DNA of 64,000 nt from Gordonia heveisoli (GTDB lineage: Bacteria; Actinomycetota; Actinomycetes; Mycobacteriales; Mycobacteriaceae). The translations under genes and the position numbers were made by a program. A model generated the notes under the pieces. It was not told the origin of the DNA, ran no database searches, and worked only from the letters and a program-made list of their open reading frames with translations. Where the stretch lies: positions 62,001 to 126,000 of the forward strand of contig NZ_JASXSH010000012.1 in assembly GCF_030315745.1 (NCBI RefSeq), written 5' to 3'. Below are positions 35,280-44,667 of the stretch, one piece after another (within the stretch, counting starts at the first letter, position 1; each line of letters begins with the position of its first letter).

Positions 35280-37730
35280 GTGATCTCGAAGAAGCTGTGG
35301 TCGCTCGCATGGGCGTGCCTGTTGTCCGGCGTACTCGTCGCCGGCCTCCTGTACCCGCTGGCGAGCAGTATCGGGGTCCTCTCCAACCGTGCGGCCGCCG
35401 CCGTCGAGAACGTCTCCTCGGAACTCCTTAACGGAACGCTGCCCGAGGTCACCACGATGACCGACGTCCGCGGCAAGCCCATTGCGGTGCTCTTCGACCA
35501 GTACCGCTATCAAGTCGGCTACAACGACATCTCGCCGAATATGGTCGGCGCCATCATCTCCATCGAAGACCGACGTTTCCTCGAACACGACGGTGTCGAC
35601 TGGAAGGGAACCATCCGCGCGGCGCTGAAGAACTCGTCGTCGGGTGAGGTCCAGCAGGGTGCGTCGACCCTCGATCAGCAGTACATCAAGAACTTCCAGT
35701 TCCTCGTCCTAGCCCGCACCGAAGCCGAGCGGCAGGCGGCCATCGAGACGACCCCGGCACGCAAACTGCGCGAGGTGCGCATGGCGCTGACCATGGAGCA
35801 GTCGCTCATCGATCAGGCCAAACGCGACAAGGGCCTCAACGACGCCGAGGCGAAGCAGGAGGCGAAGAAGCAGATCGTCACCCGCTATCTGAACGTGGTG
35901 CCGTTCGGCAACAACGCGTACGGCATCGAGGCCGCCGCGCAGACCTACTTCGGCGTACGCGCGAAGGATCTCCAACTCGAGCAGGCCGCACTGCTCGCCG
36001 GCCTGGTGCAGTCGACCTCCGCACTCGACCCCTACGTGAATCCCGAAGGTGCCCTCGCACGGCGCAACACGGTGCTCGACACCATGATTCAGAACTTCCC
36101 CGGCCGCGCCCAGGAGATCCGCGACGCCAAGGAGAAGCCGCTCGGAGTGTTGCGCAAGCCGCGACTGCCGCAACAGGGCTGCATCGCCGCCGGGAACAAC
36201 GGATTCTTCTGCGACTACGCCATGCAGTTCCTCGCCGAAAACGGAATGTCCCGGGACTCGGTGCTGCGCGGCGGCTACATCATCCGCACCACCCTCGACC
36301 CCGATATCCAGTCCTCCACCGTGCGGGCCGTGCAGACGCAGTCGAGTCCGTCGGCCGACGGCGTCGCCGACGTGATGAGCTCGATCCGCCCAGGAAAACG
36401 CAGCCACGACGTGCTGTCGATGGCCTCGAGCCGCAACTACGGACTCAACCTGCGTGCCGGGCAGACCGTGCAACCGCAGCCGTTCTCGATGGTCGGCGAC
36501 GGCGCGGGCTCGGTGTTCAAGATCTTCACCGTGGCGGCCGCTATGGAGAAGGGCCTCGGCGCCGGATCCAGCATCCCGGTTCCCGGCTTCCTCGCCGTCG
36601 AGGGCATGGGTAACAGCAACGGCGCCAACGGTTGTCCGGCCGCGTCGTACTGCGTCAAGAACGACGGCAAGTATCCGGCCACCATGTCGGTCACCCAGGC
36701 GCTGGCGCAGTCGCCGAACACCGCCTTCGTGAAGCTGCTGCAGCAGGTCGGTGTGAAACCCGCGGTGGATATGGCCGTTCGGCTGGGTCTGCGCTCCTAC
36801 ACCCGCCCCGGGTCGTCGGGCTTCGGCGAGAAGAGCATGGCCCAGTACGTCAAGGACGGCAATCTCGGCTCGTTCACCCTCGGGCCGCTGCCGTTGAACG
36901 CCCTGGAACTGTCGAATGTGGCCGCGACGCTGGCCTCCGGCGGCGTCTGGTGCCCACCGAACCCGATCGCCTCGATCAGCCGGATCAAGCGCGACGCCTA
37001 CGGCAACCCGATCATCGGCCAGGACGGAAAGCCCGCCTTGTCCGCGGTGTCGTTCAACGCGCCCGCCTGCGAGCAGGTCGTCGAACAGGGACTGGCCGAC
37101 ACCCTGGCGAACGCGATGAGCCAGGACGACAAGGGCGGCGGCACCTCGGCGGGTGCGGCCGGGTCGACCGGATGGACCCTGCCGAGTGCCGGTAAGACGG
37201 GCACCACCGAGGCGCACCGCTCGTCGGCCTTCATCGGTTTCACCAACCAGATCGCCGGAGCGGCCTACGTCTACAGCGACGGACCGAACCCGCAGGGCAT
37301 CTGCAGCAGCCCGCTGCGATCCTGCTACGACGGCGACCTGTACGGCGGCATGGAACCGGCCCGGACGTGGTACCAGGCGATGAAGCCGGTGGCCACCAAG
37401 TACGGCGATGTGCGGCTGCCCCCGATCGATCCCGAATATCAGAACGGCAGCAGCCGTGGTCGCATCCCGCAGGTGTCGGGTCTACCGGCCAGCCAGGCGA
37501 CAGCGCGGTTGCAGGCCGCCGGGTTCAAGGTGAGCGAGCTGGAGGTCGACAGCAGTCGGCCGCAGGGCACGGTGGTGTTCACCGCACCCTCGGATTCGGC
37601 GATGCCGGGCAGCATGATCACCATTTATGTGAGCAACGGCCGTCGTTCGACCACCGAACGAGGTGGCCCCACCGAGACCACGGTCATCGTGCCCGGAGTC
37701 GGTCCGGTCGTCATCCAGCTGCCGGGCTGA
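35280..37730 (+). CDS. ponA2: Class A penicillin-binding protein PonA2
   Basis: 816 residues from GTG 35280. Bifunctional peptidoglycan synthase: N-terminal membrane anchor (about 8-32), glycosyltransferase domain with ISIEDRRFLEHDGVD and QGASTLDQQYIKN, and transpeptidase domain with SVFK (Ser411, Lys414), SPN and KTGT (Lys639). A C-terminal PASTA domain follows (IPQVSGLPASQATARLQAAG) with a short Gly/Thr tail. In mycobacteria PonA2 supports survival in stationary phase and stress. Confidence 0.96.
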   Translation: MISKKLWSLAWACLLSGVLVAGLLYPLASSIGVLSNRAAAAVENVSSELLNGTLPEVTTMTDVRGKPIAVLFDQYRYQVGYNDISPNMVGAIISIEDRRFLEHDGVDWKGTIRAALKNSSSGEVQQGASTLDQQYIKNFQFLVLARTEAERQAAIETTPARKLREVRMALTMEQSLIDQAKRDKGLNDAEAKQEAKKQIVTRYLNVVPFGNNAYGIEAAAQTYFGVRAKDLQLEQAALLAGLVQSTSALDPYVNPEGALARRNTVLDTMIQNFPGRAQEIRDAKEKPLGVLRKPRLPQQGCIAAGNNGFFCDYAMQFLAENGMSRDSVLRGGYIIRTTLDPDIQSSTVRAVQTQSSPSADGVADVMSSIRPGKRSHDVLSMASSRNYGLNLRAGQTVQPQPFSMVGDGAGSVFKIFTVAAAMEKGLGAGSSIPVPGFLAVEGMGNSNGANGCPAASYCVKNDGKYPATMSVTQALAQSPNTAFVKLLQQVGVKPAVDMAVRLGLRSYTRPGSSGFGEKSMAQYVKDGNLGSFTLGPLPLNALELSNVAATLASGGVWCPPNPIASISRIKRDAYGNPIIGQDGKPALSAVSFNAPACEQVVEQGLADTLANAMSQDDKGGGTSAGAAGSTGWTLPSAGKTGTTEAHRSSAFIGFTNQIAGAAYVYSDGPNPQGICSSPLRSCYDGDLYGGMEPARTWYQAMKPVATKYGDVRLPPIDPEYQNGSSRGRIPQVSGLPASQATARLQAAGFKVSELEVDSSRPQGTVVFTAPSDSAMPGSMITIYVSNGRRSTTERGGPTETTVIVPGVGPVVIQLPG

Positions 37731-37792
37731 CCGCGCGGGCGCCGAGCGACGATTGCCACGGCGCCCCCCACAGCGGTGCGTATCCTGATGTG

Positions 37793-38800
37793 ATGGCCAG
37801 TCTCGACATCCGCCCCACGACCGCCCGATCGATCTCTGCCCGCCCCGCATCATGGGGTGCGGGTAAACGCGCGCTGGTCGGTGCCGCGGGGCTGGCGGCC
37901 GCCGGAGTGGCGTACTCGACGCTGATCGAGCGCAACGCCTTCACGCTGCGGCATACGACGCTGCCGGTCCTCGAGCCCGGCGCCGCACCGCTGCGCGTGC
38001 TGCACCTCAGCGACCTGCACATGCTGCCCGGTCAGCACCTCAAGCAGGCGTGGGTATCGGAGCTGGAATCGCTCGAACCCGACCTCGTCGTCAACACCGG
38101 TGACAATCTCGCCCATCCGCAGGCAGTGCCGTCGGTCATCCAGTCGCTCGGCGGGCTGTTGTCACGTCCGGGCCTGTTCGTCTTCGGGTCCAACGACTAC
38201 TTCGGACCGAAGCCGAAGAACCCGTTCAAGTACTTCCGGACCGACCATCAGCGCAGCCACGGTGAACCGCTGCCGTGGCAGGATTTGCGTGCCGCCTTCA
38301 CCGAACGCGGCTGGCTAGACGCCACCCACACCGTGCGTGAACTGGAGGTCGGCGGCGTCCGCGTCGTCGCGGCCGGAGTCGACGACCCGCATATCGAGCG
38401 GGACCGGTACGAGACCATCGAGGGCCGCCCCAACCCGCTCGCCCACCTGCGGCTCGGCCTGACCCACTCGCCCGAGCCGCGCGTGCTCGACCGCTTCGCC
38501 GCCGACGGCTACGACCTGGTGATGGCCGGACACACCCATGGCGGCCAGCTGTGTCTACCGTTCTTCGGCGCCATCGTCACCAACTGCCACCTGGATCGTT
38601 CCCGGGTGAAGGGCGCGTCCAACTGGGGTTCGACGATGAAGCTGCACGTCAGCGCCGGACTGGGTACCTCACCGTATGCGCCGGCCCGGTTCTGCTGCCG
38701 CCCGGAGGCGAGCCTGCTCACCCTCACCCCGGTGTCACACGGCGACGCCGACTTCGACGCCGATCAGTCACTGCCGCAGTTGGCCACCGAGATCAACTGA
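37793..38800 (+). CDS. Metallophosphoesterase, Rv3683-like
   Basis: 335 residues from ATG 37793. Calcineurin-like dinuclear metal site: HLSDLHM, VVNTGDNLAH, SNDYFG (GNH box variant) and GHTHGGQLCLP. A hydrophobic helix near 28-42 suggests a membrane anchor or signal. Related to YkuE/LpxH-type enzymes; substrate unknown. Its 3' end overlaps the convergent MFS gene by 33 bp. Confidence 0.9.
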   Translation: MASLDIRPTTARSISARPASWGAGKRALVGAAGLAAAGVAYSTLIERNAFTLRHTTLPVLEPGAAPLRVLHLSDLHMLPGQHLKQAWVSELESLEPDLVVNTGDNLAHPQAVPSVIQSLGGLLSRPGLFVFGSNDYFGPKPKNPFKYFRTDHQRSHGEPLPWQDLRAAFTERGWLDATHTVRELEVGGVRVVAAGVDDPHIERDRYETIEGRPNPLAHLRLGLTHSPEPRVLDRFAADGYDLVMAGHTHGGQLCLPFFGAIVTNCHLDRSRVKGASNWGSTMKLHVSAGLGTSPYAPARFCCRPEASLLTLTPVSHGDADFDADQSLPQLATEIN

Positions 38801-40366
38801 TTCGCCTGCCCCCGCATCGGGGACCGTTCCGAACTCCTCGAAGACCTCGTCGGCCTCCCGACGCTCGAACAGCAGCCACCCGATCTCGGCGGCCACCGCA
38901 GCCACCGCCGCAGCCACCCACGACGCGGTGTGGAAACCGTCCAAGAAGGCACTCGTGGTGATCGATTCGAGCCGCTGACCGACCTCGCCGGGGATCGACT
39001 GCGCCACCTGCACGCCGGCCATCACCGAACTCTGGGCGACCTCACGGGCCTGCTCGGGCAGCGGCAGACCGGCGAGGTCGTCGGCGACGCGCGAAGAATA
39101 GACCGAGGCCAGGATCGACCCGAGGACTGCGACGCCTAGCGTCCCGCCGAGTTCGCGACTGGTGTCGTTCACCGCGGCCCCCGCGCCGGCCTGACCGGTC
39201 GACAGTTCGTTGAGCACCAGCAGGGTCGCCGGACCGGATATCAGGGCAACACCGGCGGCCATCGTGGTCATCGCAATGAAGATGACCGTCCAGTATGAGG
39301 AGTCGGCGTCGTACTGCACCGTCAAGCAGAAGCTGATCGCCATCACCAGCGAACCGAAGGCCGCGCTCCGCCCAGCGCCGACACGCGCCGCGAGCCACAT
39401 GCTGGGTCCGGCCAGCACCGCCATCACCACCGCGAACGGAAGGGTCGCGATGCCGGTCTCCAGCGGACTGTAGCCACGCACGCCCTGGAAGTACTGCGTC
39501 ACCAGGAACACGAAGCCCATCAGCGCGAAGAAGCCAAAGGCCATCAACAGCGCGGCAGCCGCGAAGCCACGATCTGCGAAGAGGCGAACCTCGAAGAGAG
39601 CGTGCGGATTTCGCCGCTCCCACAGAGCGAACAGCGCGATCAGGAGGATGCCACCGCCGATCCCGAGGATCGTGCGCGCCGACAACCAGCCGTGGCTCGG
39701 CGCCTCGATCACGCTGTAGACGAAGAGCGAGATCCCCGCGGTGGACAACAGCACGCCACACCAGTCGAAAGGGCCGATGTCGGGATTGCGGTTGGCCGGG
39801 ACCAGGGTGGCCACCAGGATGATGGTCAGCGCCCCGGCAGGCACGTTGACCCAGAAGATCGCACCCCAGGAGTAATGCTCCAGGAGCCAGCCGCCGAGCA
39901 GTGGACCGATGGCGATCGCCACGCCGGCCACCGCTGCCCACAGTGCGACCGCCAATGCCCGTTCACGCACATCGTCGAAGATCACCACCACGATGGCCAG
40001 CGTCGCCGGGAAGACCAAGGCGGCGAACAGCCCCAGACCGGCACGTGCGCCGATCAGCTGGCCGAGCGTGCCGGACATGGCGGCCAGCGCGGAGAAGGCC
40101 ATGAACCCGGCGACGCCGGCGAGCAGGATCATTCGTCGGCCGAAGCGGTCACCCAGGTAGCCGCCCGCGAGCAGGAGCCCCGCGAAAACCAGCGTGTACG
40201 CGTCGACGACCCACTGCAGCCCGCTGTTGTCGGCGCCGAGGTCGTCGGCGATCGTCGGTAGGGCGACGTTGACGATCGTGTTGTCGACGAAGATGAGAAG
40301 CTCCGCGAAGCACAATGCGATCAGTGCCGGCCACCGAAGCGAGCGGCGTCCCACCTCTGCGCTCAT
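38768..40366 (-). CDS. MFS multidrug transporter (DHA2/EmrB type)
   Basis: 532 residues, 14 helices. ELLIFVDNTIVNVALPTIADDL is the DHA2 motif in helix 1; GDRFGRRMILLAG is motif A and GPLLGGWLLEHYSWGAIFWVN motif C. Ribosome site AGGGGG lies about 5 nt before the ATG. Divergent from a TetR regulator starting at 40494, whose operator candidates lie in the 127-bp gap. The C-terminus is encoded antisense to the phosphoesterase tail. Confidence 0.93.
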   Translation of the reverse strand: MSAEVGRRSLRWPALIALCFAELLIFVDNTIVNVALPTIADDLGADNSGLQWVVDAYTLVFAGLLLAGGYLGDRFGRRMILLAGVAGFMAFSALAAMSGTLGQLIGARAGLGLFAALVFPATLAIVVVIFDDVRERALAVALWAAVAGVAIAIGPLLGGWLLEHYSWGAIFWVNVPAGALTIILVATLVPANRNPDIGPFDWCGVLLSTAGISLFVYSVIEAPSHGWLSARTILGIGGGILLIALFALWERRNPHALFEVRLFADRGFAAAALLMAFGFFALMGFVFLVTQYFQGVRGYSPLETGIATLPFAVVMAVLAGPSMWLAARVGAGRSAAFGSLVMAISFCLTVQYDADSSYWTVIFIAMTTMAAGVALISGPATLLVLNELSTGQAGAGAAVNDTSRELGGTLGVAVLGSILASVYSSRVADDLAGLPLPEQAREVAQSSVMAGVQVAQSIPGEVGQRLESITTSAFLDGFHTASWVAAAVAAVAAEIGWLLFERREADEVFEEFGTVPDAGAGESVDLGGQLRQ

Positions 40367-40381
40367 GTATCCCCCTAACCA

Positions 40382-40405
40382 ATCTGATTACAGATGCATT
40401 CAGAT
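40382..40405. promoter_or_regulatory. Candidate TetR operator upstream of the MFS gene
   Basis: Inverted repeat ATCTGA (40382-40387) / TCAGAT (40400-40405), 12-bp spacer, 16 bp upstream of the MFS start. AT-rich compared with its surroundings, consistent with a promoter/operator. Confidence 0.5.
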
Positions 40406-40441
40406 AGTAAAGAGTGTCGGCCCCGATTCACGCGCAATCTC

Positions 40442-40457
40442 GGTGATCCCGCTCACA
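40442..40457. promoter_or_regulatory. CRP-like site in the TetR/MFS gap
   Basis: GGTGATCCCGCTCACA: one mismatch from TGTGA-N6-TCACA, 37 bp upstream of the tetR start. Confidence 0.4.
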
Positions 40458-40493
40458 AGTCCTCAACGTGTCGTCTGACAGAATGGCAACGGC

Positions 40494-41099
40494 ATGACGA
40501 CGACCAGCAACCGCCCATACAACGGACTCGACACCGACGCGCGTATCGCACAGCGTCGGCAACGGTTGCTGGATACCGGCCTCGACATCCTCGGCAACCC
40601 GCTCGGCGACGACGAACTGACCCTGCGGACCATCTGCGGTCGCGCCCAGCTCGCCCAGCGCTACTTCTACGAGAGTTTCGCCGACAAGGACGTCTTCGCG
40701 GCCGCCGTCTACGACTGGGCGCTGACCGACCTGATCGACCACATCCAGCGGGCGCTCAGCGGCGCGAGCGCATCCGACGGCCCGCGGATCGGTATCGGCG
40801 CGCTGGTGGGACGGGTGGCCGCCGACCCGCGCGTCGGCCAGCTGCTGTTCAGTCCCCATCAGGTCAACTCCGTCGTGGTGGCCAAACGTTTCGAGTCGAC
40901 GTCGACCTTCGTGAACTTGTTCAGCGCGGTGACCAGCCCGACCGTCGGCGGCGACGGCAAACCGCCGTTGGCCGCGCATTTCGTCGTCGGCGGCGTCGCG
41001 CAGTCCATCGCCGCCTGGCTCAACGGCGAGGTGTCGGTGACCACGGACGAGCTCGTGGACGAACTGGTCACGATGCTCGCCCGGCAACGCGTCGGCTGA
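40494..41099 (+). CDS. TetR-family regulator
   Basis: 201 residues. HTH about 15-62: RLLDTGLDILG then LTLRTICGRAQLAQRYFYESF, with the typical YFYESF recognition ending. The C-terminal ligand domain is unclassified. Divergent from the DHA2 transporter, so probably its repressor. Confidence 0.9.
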   Translation: MTTTSNRPYNGLDTDARIAQRRQRLLDTGLDILGNPLGDDELTLRTICGRAQLAQRYFYESFADKDVFAAAVYDWALTDLIDHIQRALSGASASDGPRIGIGALVGRVAADPRVGQLLFSPHQVNSVVVAKRFESTSTFVNLFSAVTSPTVGGDGKPPLAAHFVVGGVAQSIAAWLNGEVSVTTDELVDELVTMLARQRVG

Positions 41100-41132
41100 C
41101 CATCTGCCGGCGGTCGCGACTATCCTTGCCGC

Positions 41133-41834
41133 GTGGCCGCTTTCGACGACGTTCGAGTCCTCGCCTTCGACACCTTCGGTACCGTCACTGACTGGTTCAC
41201 CGGAATCACCACCGCGGTCAGCAATGCGGCGCCGACCGTCGACGCCGCCGCCTTCACCCGCGCCTGGCGCACCCGCTACGCCCCGATCATGGGACGGGTC
41301 GAAGCAGGTGCGCTGCCCTGGCGGGGCCTCGACGATCTGCAGACCGAGACCCTGCACGACGTCGCCACCGAATTCGGGATCGTCATCGACGACGCCACTG
41401 CCACCCGTCTCGTCCGCGCGTGGCGCACCATTCCGGGCTGGCCCGACGCCGTCCCCGGACTGGCCCGCCTTCGCGAGCGTTACACCATCTGCGCATTGAG
41501 CAACGGCAGTGTCGCCCTACTGACCGAGATGGCCAGGCACAACCACTTCGGCTGGGATTTCATCGGCGGCTCAGACCTGTGGCACCACTACAAGCCGGCT
41601 CGCGAAACCTATTGCGGCCTGGCCACACTCATGGAATGCGAACCGTCGGAGGTGATGATGGTCGCGACCCACCAGAGTGACCTCGACGCCGCCCGCGGCT
41701 TCGGGTTGCGCACCGCCTTCATCGAACGCCCCGACGAGTGGGGCGGGGCACCGAAGGATGATTCCGGGTCGCCGCACAACGACGTCCACGCCCGGGACCT
41801 CATCGATCTCGCCGAGCGACTCGACGCGCCCTAA
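41133..41834 (+). CDS. Haloacid dehalogenase, type II-like
   Basis: 233 residues from GTG 41133. Motif I AFDTFGTVTDW (nucleophile Asp about 13; Thr at +2 as in 2-haloacid dehalogenases), motif II ALSNGS, Lys in HHYKPARETY and motif IV MMVATHQSDLDAA. L-2-haloacid dehalogenase is the nearest named activity; true substrate unknown. Ends with a 4-bp convergent overlap with the crotonase gene. Confidence 0.88.
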   Translation: MAAFDDVRVLAFDTFGTVTDWFTGITTAVSNAAPTVDAAAFTRAWRTRYAPIMGRVEAGALPWRGLDDLQTETLHDVATEFGIVIDDATATRLVRAWRTIPGWPDAVPGLARLRERYTICALSNGSVALLTEMARHNHFGWDFIGGSDLWHHYKPARETYCGLATLMECEPSEVMMVATHQSDLDAARGFGLRTAFIERPDEWGGAPKDDSGSPHNDVHARDLIDLAERLDAP

Positions 41835-42604
41835 CGGTCGCCGCGCTCCGCGGCGCCGTGCCTCCCAGCACCCGACGCGAAGCGAGCAGCCCCGGAGATT
41901 GCATCGGCGGCAAGGGATTCCATCCCATGAGCGAACTCGTTGCGCAGCGCATCAGCCTCGTCGAAGTCGTCCTGCTCGAGTGCAGACAGGCGATCATGCC
42001 GCAGACAGGTCTGCGGCAGCGCGGCCAGTTCATGGGCGAGCGCAACCGCAGCTGTCAGCGACTCACCTTTGGGCACAACACGATTGACCAGACCCATGGC
42101 CAGCGCCTCGGTGGCCTCGACGGCGCGGCCGGTGAGGATCAGATCGAGCGCCCGGCTGCGTCCGATGAGGCGGGGCAGGCGCACCGTCCCGCCGTCGATC
42201 AACGGCACCCCCCATCGCCGGCAGAACACACCGAGCACGGCATCGGCGTCGGCGACCCGGAGGTCGGCCCACAGGGCCAGTTCCAATCCGCCCGCGACCG
42301 CGTGACCCGAGATCGCCGCGATCACCGGCTTGCCCAGCTTCATTCGCGACACCCCCATCGGCGCATCCCCGTCCGGCGCGACACGATTGCCCCGCCCCGC
42401 GGCGATCGCCGTCAGATCGGCGCCCGAACAGAAGGTGCCACCTTCGCCGTAGAGCACCGCGACAGACTGCGCGGGGTCGGCGTCGAAGTCTCGGAAGGCC
42501 GTGGCCAGGGCGTCCGCGGTGTCGCGGTCGACGGCATTGCGCACCGTCGGCCGGTCGATCCCGACGATGGTCACCGGACCGTCGACTCTCACCGTGACTG
42601 TCAT
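41831..42604 (-). CDS. Enoyl-CoA hydratase/isomerase family protein (crotonase fold)
   Basis: 257 residues. Oxyanion-hole segments GGTFCSGADLTAI and ISGHAVAGGLELAL are intact. Where hydratases carry the PE...G catalytic region this protein has FCRRWGVPLIDGGTVRLPR, so the usual catalytic glutamate is not obvious and hydration activity is uncertain. No fatty-acid partners nearby. Confidence 0.88.
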   Translation of the reverse strand: MTVTVRVDGPVTIVGIDRPTVRNAVDRDTADALATAFRDFDADPAQSVAVLYGEGGTFCSGADLTAIAAGRGNRVAPDGDAPMGVSRMKLGKPVIAAISGHAVAGGLELALWADLRVADADAVLGVFCRRWGVPLIDGGTVRLPRLIGRSRALDLILTGRAVEATEALAMGLVNRVVPKGESLTAAVALAHELAALPQTCLRHDRLSALEQDDFDEADALRNEFAHGMESLAADAISGAARFASGAGRHGAAERGDR

Positions 42605-42624
42605 GGGCGCGACGATACGCCGCC

Positions 42625-42702
42625 GAAACTAGGGGACAAACGTTCTTCCCCGACGTTCCGCACGTTCCCCAGTTGCAACCCACGGACGAACACGAAACCC
42701 GA
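42625..42702. repeat. Palindromic intergenic repeat, copy A
   Basis: Degenerate copy of the element at 44516 and 44668: arms around GGGGACAAA and TCTTCCCCGAC, then the conserved core TTGCAACCCACGGACGAAC (42673-42691) and a partial right arm. It lies between the crotonase and TetR genes. Confidence 0.8.
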
Positions 42703-42740
42703 GGAGGAACGCCCCCCAGACGGCGATCACCTCAACTAGA

Positions 42741-42792
42741 TGACAAGTGTCAGTTAATTGACAGTTGCGCTATAAGTGAACCAGCTCATAAT
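42741..42792 (+). promoter_or_regulatory. Promoter and operator of the TetR gene
   Basis: Overlapping palindromes TGACA-AG-TGTCA (42741-42752) and TGTCA-GTTAAT-TGACA (42748-42763) followed by -35 TTGCGC (42765-42770), 16-bp spacer and -10 CATAAT (42787-42792). The predicted start falls at about 42800, almost on the GTG start codon, so the mRNA is probably leaderless and autorepressed. Confidence 0.6.
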
Positions 42793-42801
42793 CTTTCTGG
42801 C

Positions 42802-43377
42802 GTGGTAGAAGCCGTGCGGACCAGCCCCGACCGACGCGTACGCCGGTCGCGCGCAGCGCTGTTCGCCGCGGCGATCGACCTGGTGTCCGAACGCCGGACC
42901 ACCGCGATCTCCTTGACCGAGATCGCCGCGGCCGCCGACGTGAGCCGTCAGGCGGTGTACACACACTTCGACGATCGGGATGCGTTGATCGTCGAGGCCG
43001 GTATCGACCTGCTCGAACGCGACCTGTTTCCACTGTTGAGCGAATGCGCCGAACACGCCTGGCGCGAGATGGTCGTGCTGGCAACCCGACACCTCGCGCA
43101 GCATCGGCAGTACTACCGCGCGCTGGGCACCGGCGCCTGCGCATACCCGGCCAAGCAGGCGGTCCTGGCGGCACTGGACCAGATGCAGGCCCGCCGGGGC
43201 GGTCAGTTGATGGATGGCCTGTCCGGTGATGTCGCAACCTTCGTGGTCGGCGGATGCTTCGCGCTGTTCACCCAGTGGCTCGACGACGACACACACGACC
43301 ATCTCGATCCCGAGGCGATGGCAGATCGGCTACTCGGGATGGCGGGCGCAATGTTCGGTGCCCTGGGCGTCGACTGA
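42802..43377 (+). CDS. TetR-family regulator
   Basis: 191 residues from GTG 42802 (VVEAVRTSPDRRVRRS). HTH about 15-58: LFAAAIDLVSER, ISLTEIAAAADVSRQAVYTHF. C-terminal domain unclassified. No ribosome site precedes the start, which fits a leaderless mRNA. Followed by the secreted esterase 62 nt downstream; with it flanked by palindromic repeats. Confidence 0.9.
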   Translation: MVEAVRTSPDRRVRRSRAALFAAAIDLVSERRTTAISLTEIAAAADVSRQAVYTHFDDRDALIVEAGIDLLERDLFPLLSECAEHAWREMVVLATRHLAQHRQYYRALGTGACAYPAKQAVLAALDQMQARRGGQLMDGLSGDVATFVVGGCFALFTQWLDDDTHDHLDPEAMADRLLGMAGAMFGALGVD

Positions 43378-43439
43378 TCGTCGGCGTCCGATCCGCGCCG
43401 AAAGACCGGCGCACACCACCCCTATCGAGGAGGAAACCC

Positions 43440-44486
43440 TTGTTCCGACGTTCCGCCCTGCGCATTTTCGGCCCGGTGGCCGTCGCGGTGATGGCCGCGA
43501 TGACCATCGGCGCCACCGCTGCCGCGACACCATCCAGCCCGGACAACTCGTTGGCGCCGGTCCCGTCGTCGGGGTGCAAGACGAGCACTGCGGCTCCCGG
43601 TCACTCGATCCACCCGTTCTCGGCGGTGGGCCGCAGCGGCGACTATCTTCTGGAGGTCCCGCGGGTCGCGCCGCGGACGCCGGTGCCGGTGGTGTTCGAC
43701 GTGCACGGCTATCTCCAGCCGGGCGTGATCCAGAGTTCGTGGAGCCAGATGGCCGACTACGGCGCTCGCCACGGTTTCGCCGTCGTGACGCCGGAAACCC
43801 ATGTGCTGCCGCCAAAATGGGATATCGGTGAGCACGGTCGGGACATCGGCTTCTTTGCTGCGCTGCTCGATCATGTCGAGAAGACGCTCTGTGTCGACAA
43901 GCGTCGGGTCTACATGACCGGCCTGTCGATGGGCGGCTTCACCAGCTCGTCGGTCGCCTGCCAGCTCGCCGACCGGTTCGCCGCCGTAGCCCCCGTCGCC
44001 GGCCTGCAGAACTACACCTGGTGCAAGCCGTCGCGCCATGTCCCGGTCATTGCCTTCCACGGCACCGGCGACGAAATCCTGCCTTACAGTGGCGGAATCG
44101 GCCCGCGCGGCAAGTACCTACCCGCCCTCGACGGATCGCTCCGGACAGCGGGCCAGGAACAGGCCGACAGCCGCACGTACCCGAAGTACTTCCCGAGCCG
44201 CAGCAGCATCCCCAACCAGACCGCGGCCTGGGCCGCTCGTAACGGATGCGCCGCCACGCCCACCACCCGCAAGGTCACCCGCGACGTCTCGCGGACCGTC
44301 TACCGTTGCGCCGCAGACAGTTCCGTCGAGCTGTACACCGTTTTCGGGGGCGGCCACAACTGGCCCGGCGGCGACCCGACACTGGCCGTCACGCCGATCA
44401 CCGGCCCCATCACCTCGTCGGTCAGCGCCACCGCGATCATCTGGGACTTCTTCCGAAAGCACCCGCTGACCGGGCCGGTTCGCTGA
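43440..44486 (+). CDS. Secreted PHB-depolymerase/feruloyl-esterase-like hydrolase
   Basis: 348 residues from TTG 43440, fixed by GAGGAGGAAA 5 nt upstream. Sec signal peptide with hydrophobic core at about 9-28, cleavage near ATAAA. Catalytic Ser163 in GLSMGG, Asp in FHGTGDEILP and His in FGGGHNWPGG: an alpha/beta hydrolase of the LpqC/PhaZ-like esterase family. Several Cys suggest disulfides in the exported form. Extracellular ester hydrolysis; substrate unknown. Likely co-transcribed with the TetR gene. Confidence 0.87.
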   Translation: MFRRSALRIFGPVAVAVMAAMTIGATAAATPSSPDNSLAPVPSSGCKTSTAAPGHSIHPFSAVGRSGDYLLEVPRVAPRTPVPVVFDVHGYLQPGVIQSSWSQMADYGARHGFAVVTPETHVLPPKWDIGEHGRDIGFFAALLDHVEKTLCVDKRRVYMTGLSMGGFTSSSVACQLADRFAAVAPVAGLQNYTWCKPSRHVPVIAFHGTGDEILPYSGGIGPRGKYLPALDGSLRTAGQEQADSRTYPKYFPSRSSIPNQTAAWAARNGCAATPTTRKVTRDVSRTVYRCAADSSVELYTVFGGGHNWPGGDPTLAVTPITGPITSSVSATAIIWDFFRKHPLTGPVR

Positions 44487-44515
44487 GGTAGGCACTCGTC
44501 GCGGTAGCGACCCAC

Positions 44516-44602
44516 GAAAGTCGGGGACGAATGATTCGTCCCCGACTTTCTGCATCTCCCCGAGTTGCAACCCACGGACGAACCCGAAAGTCGGGGACGA
44601 AC
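44516..44602. repeat. Palindromic intergenic repeat, copy B
   Basis: Perfect 16-bp hairpin arms GAAAGTCGGGGACGAA (44516-44531) and TTCGTCCCCGACTTTC (44535-44550), then TTGCAACCCACGGACGAAC (44565-44583) and a second left arm GAAAGTCGGGGACGAA (44586-44601). Confidence 0.9.
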
Positions 44603-44667
44603 GTCGCTTCATGGCGGCGGGGCGGTCGGGGTGTACGACGACCCGGCACCACGCAGCCACGTTCCCC

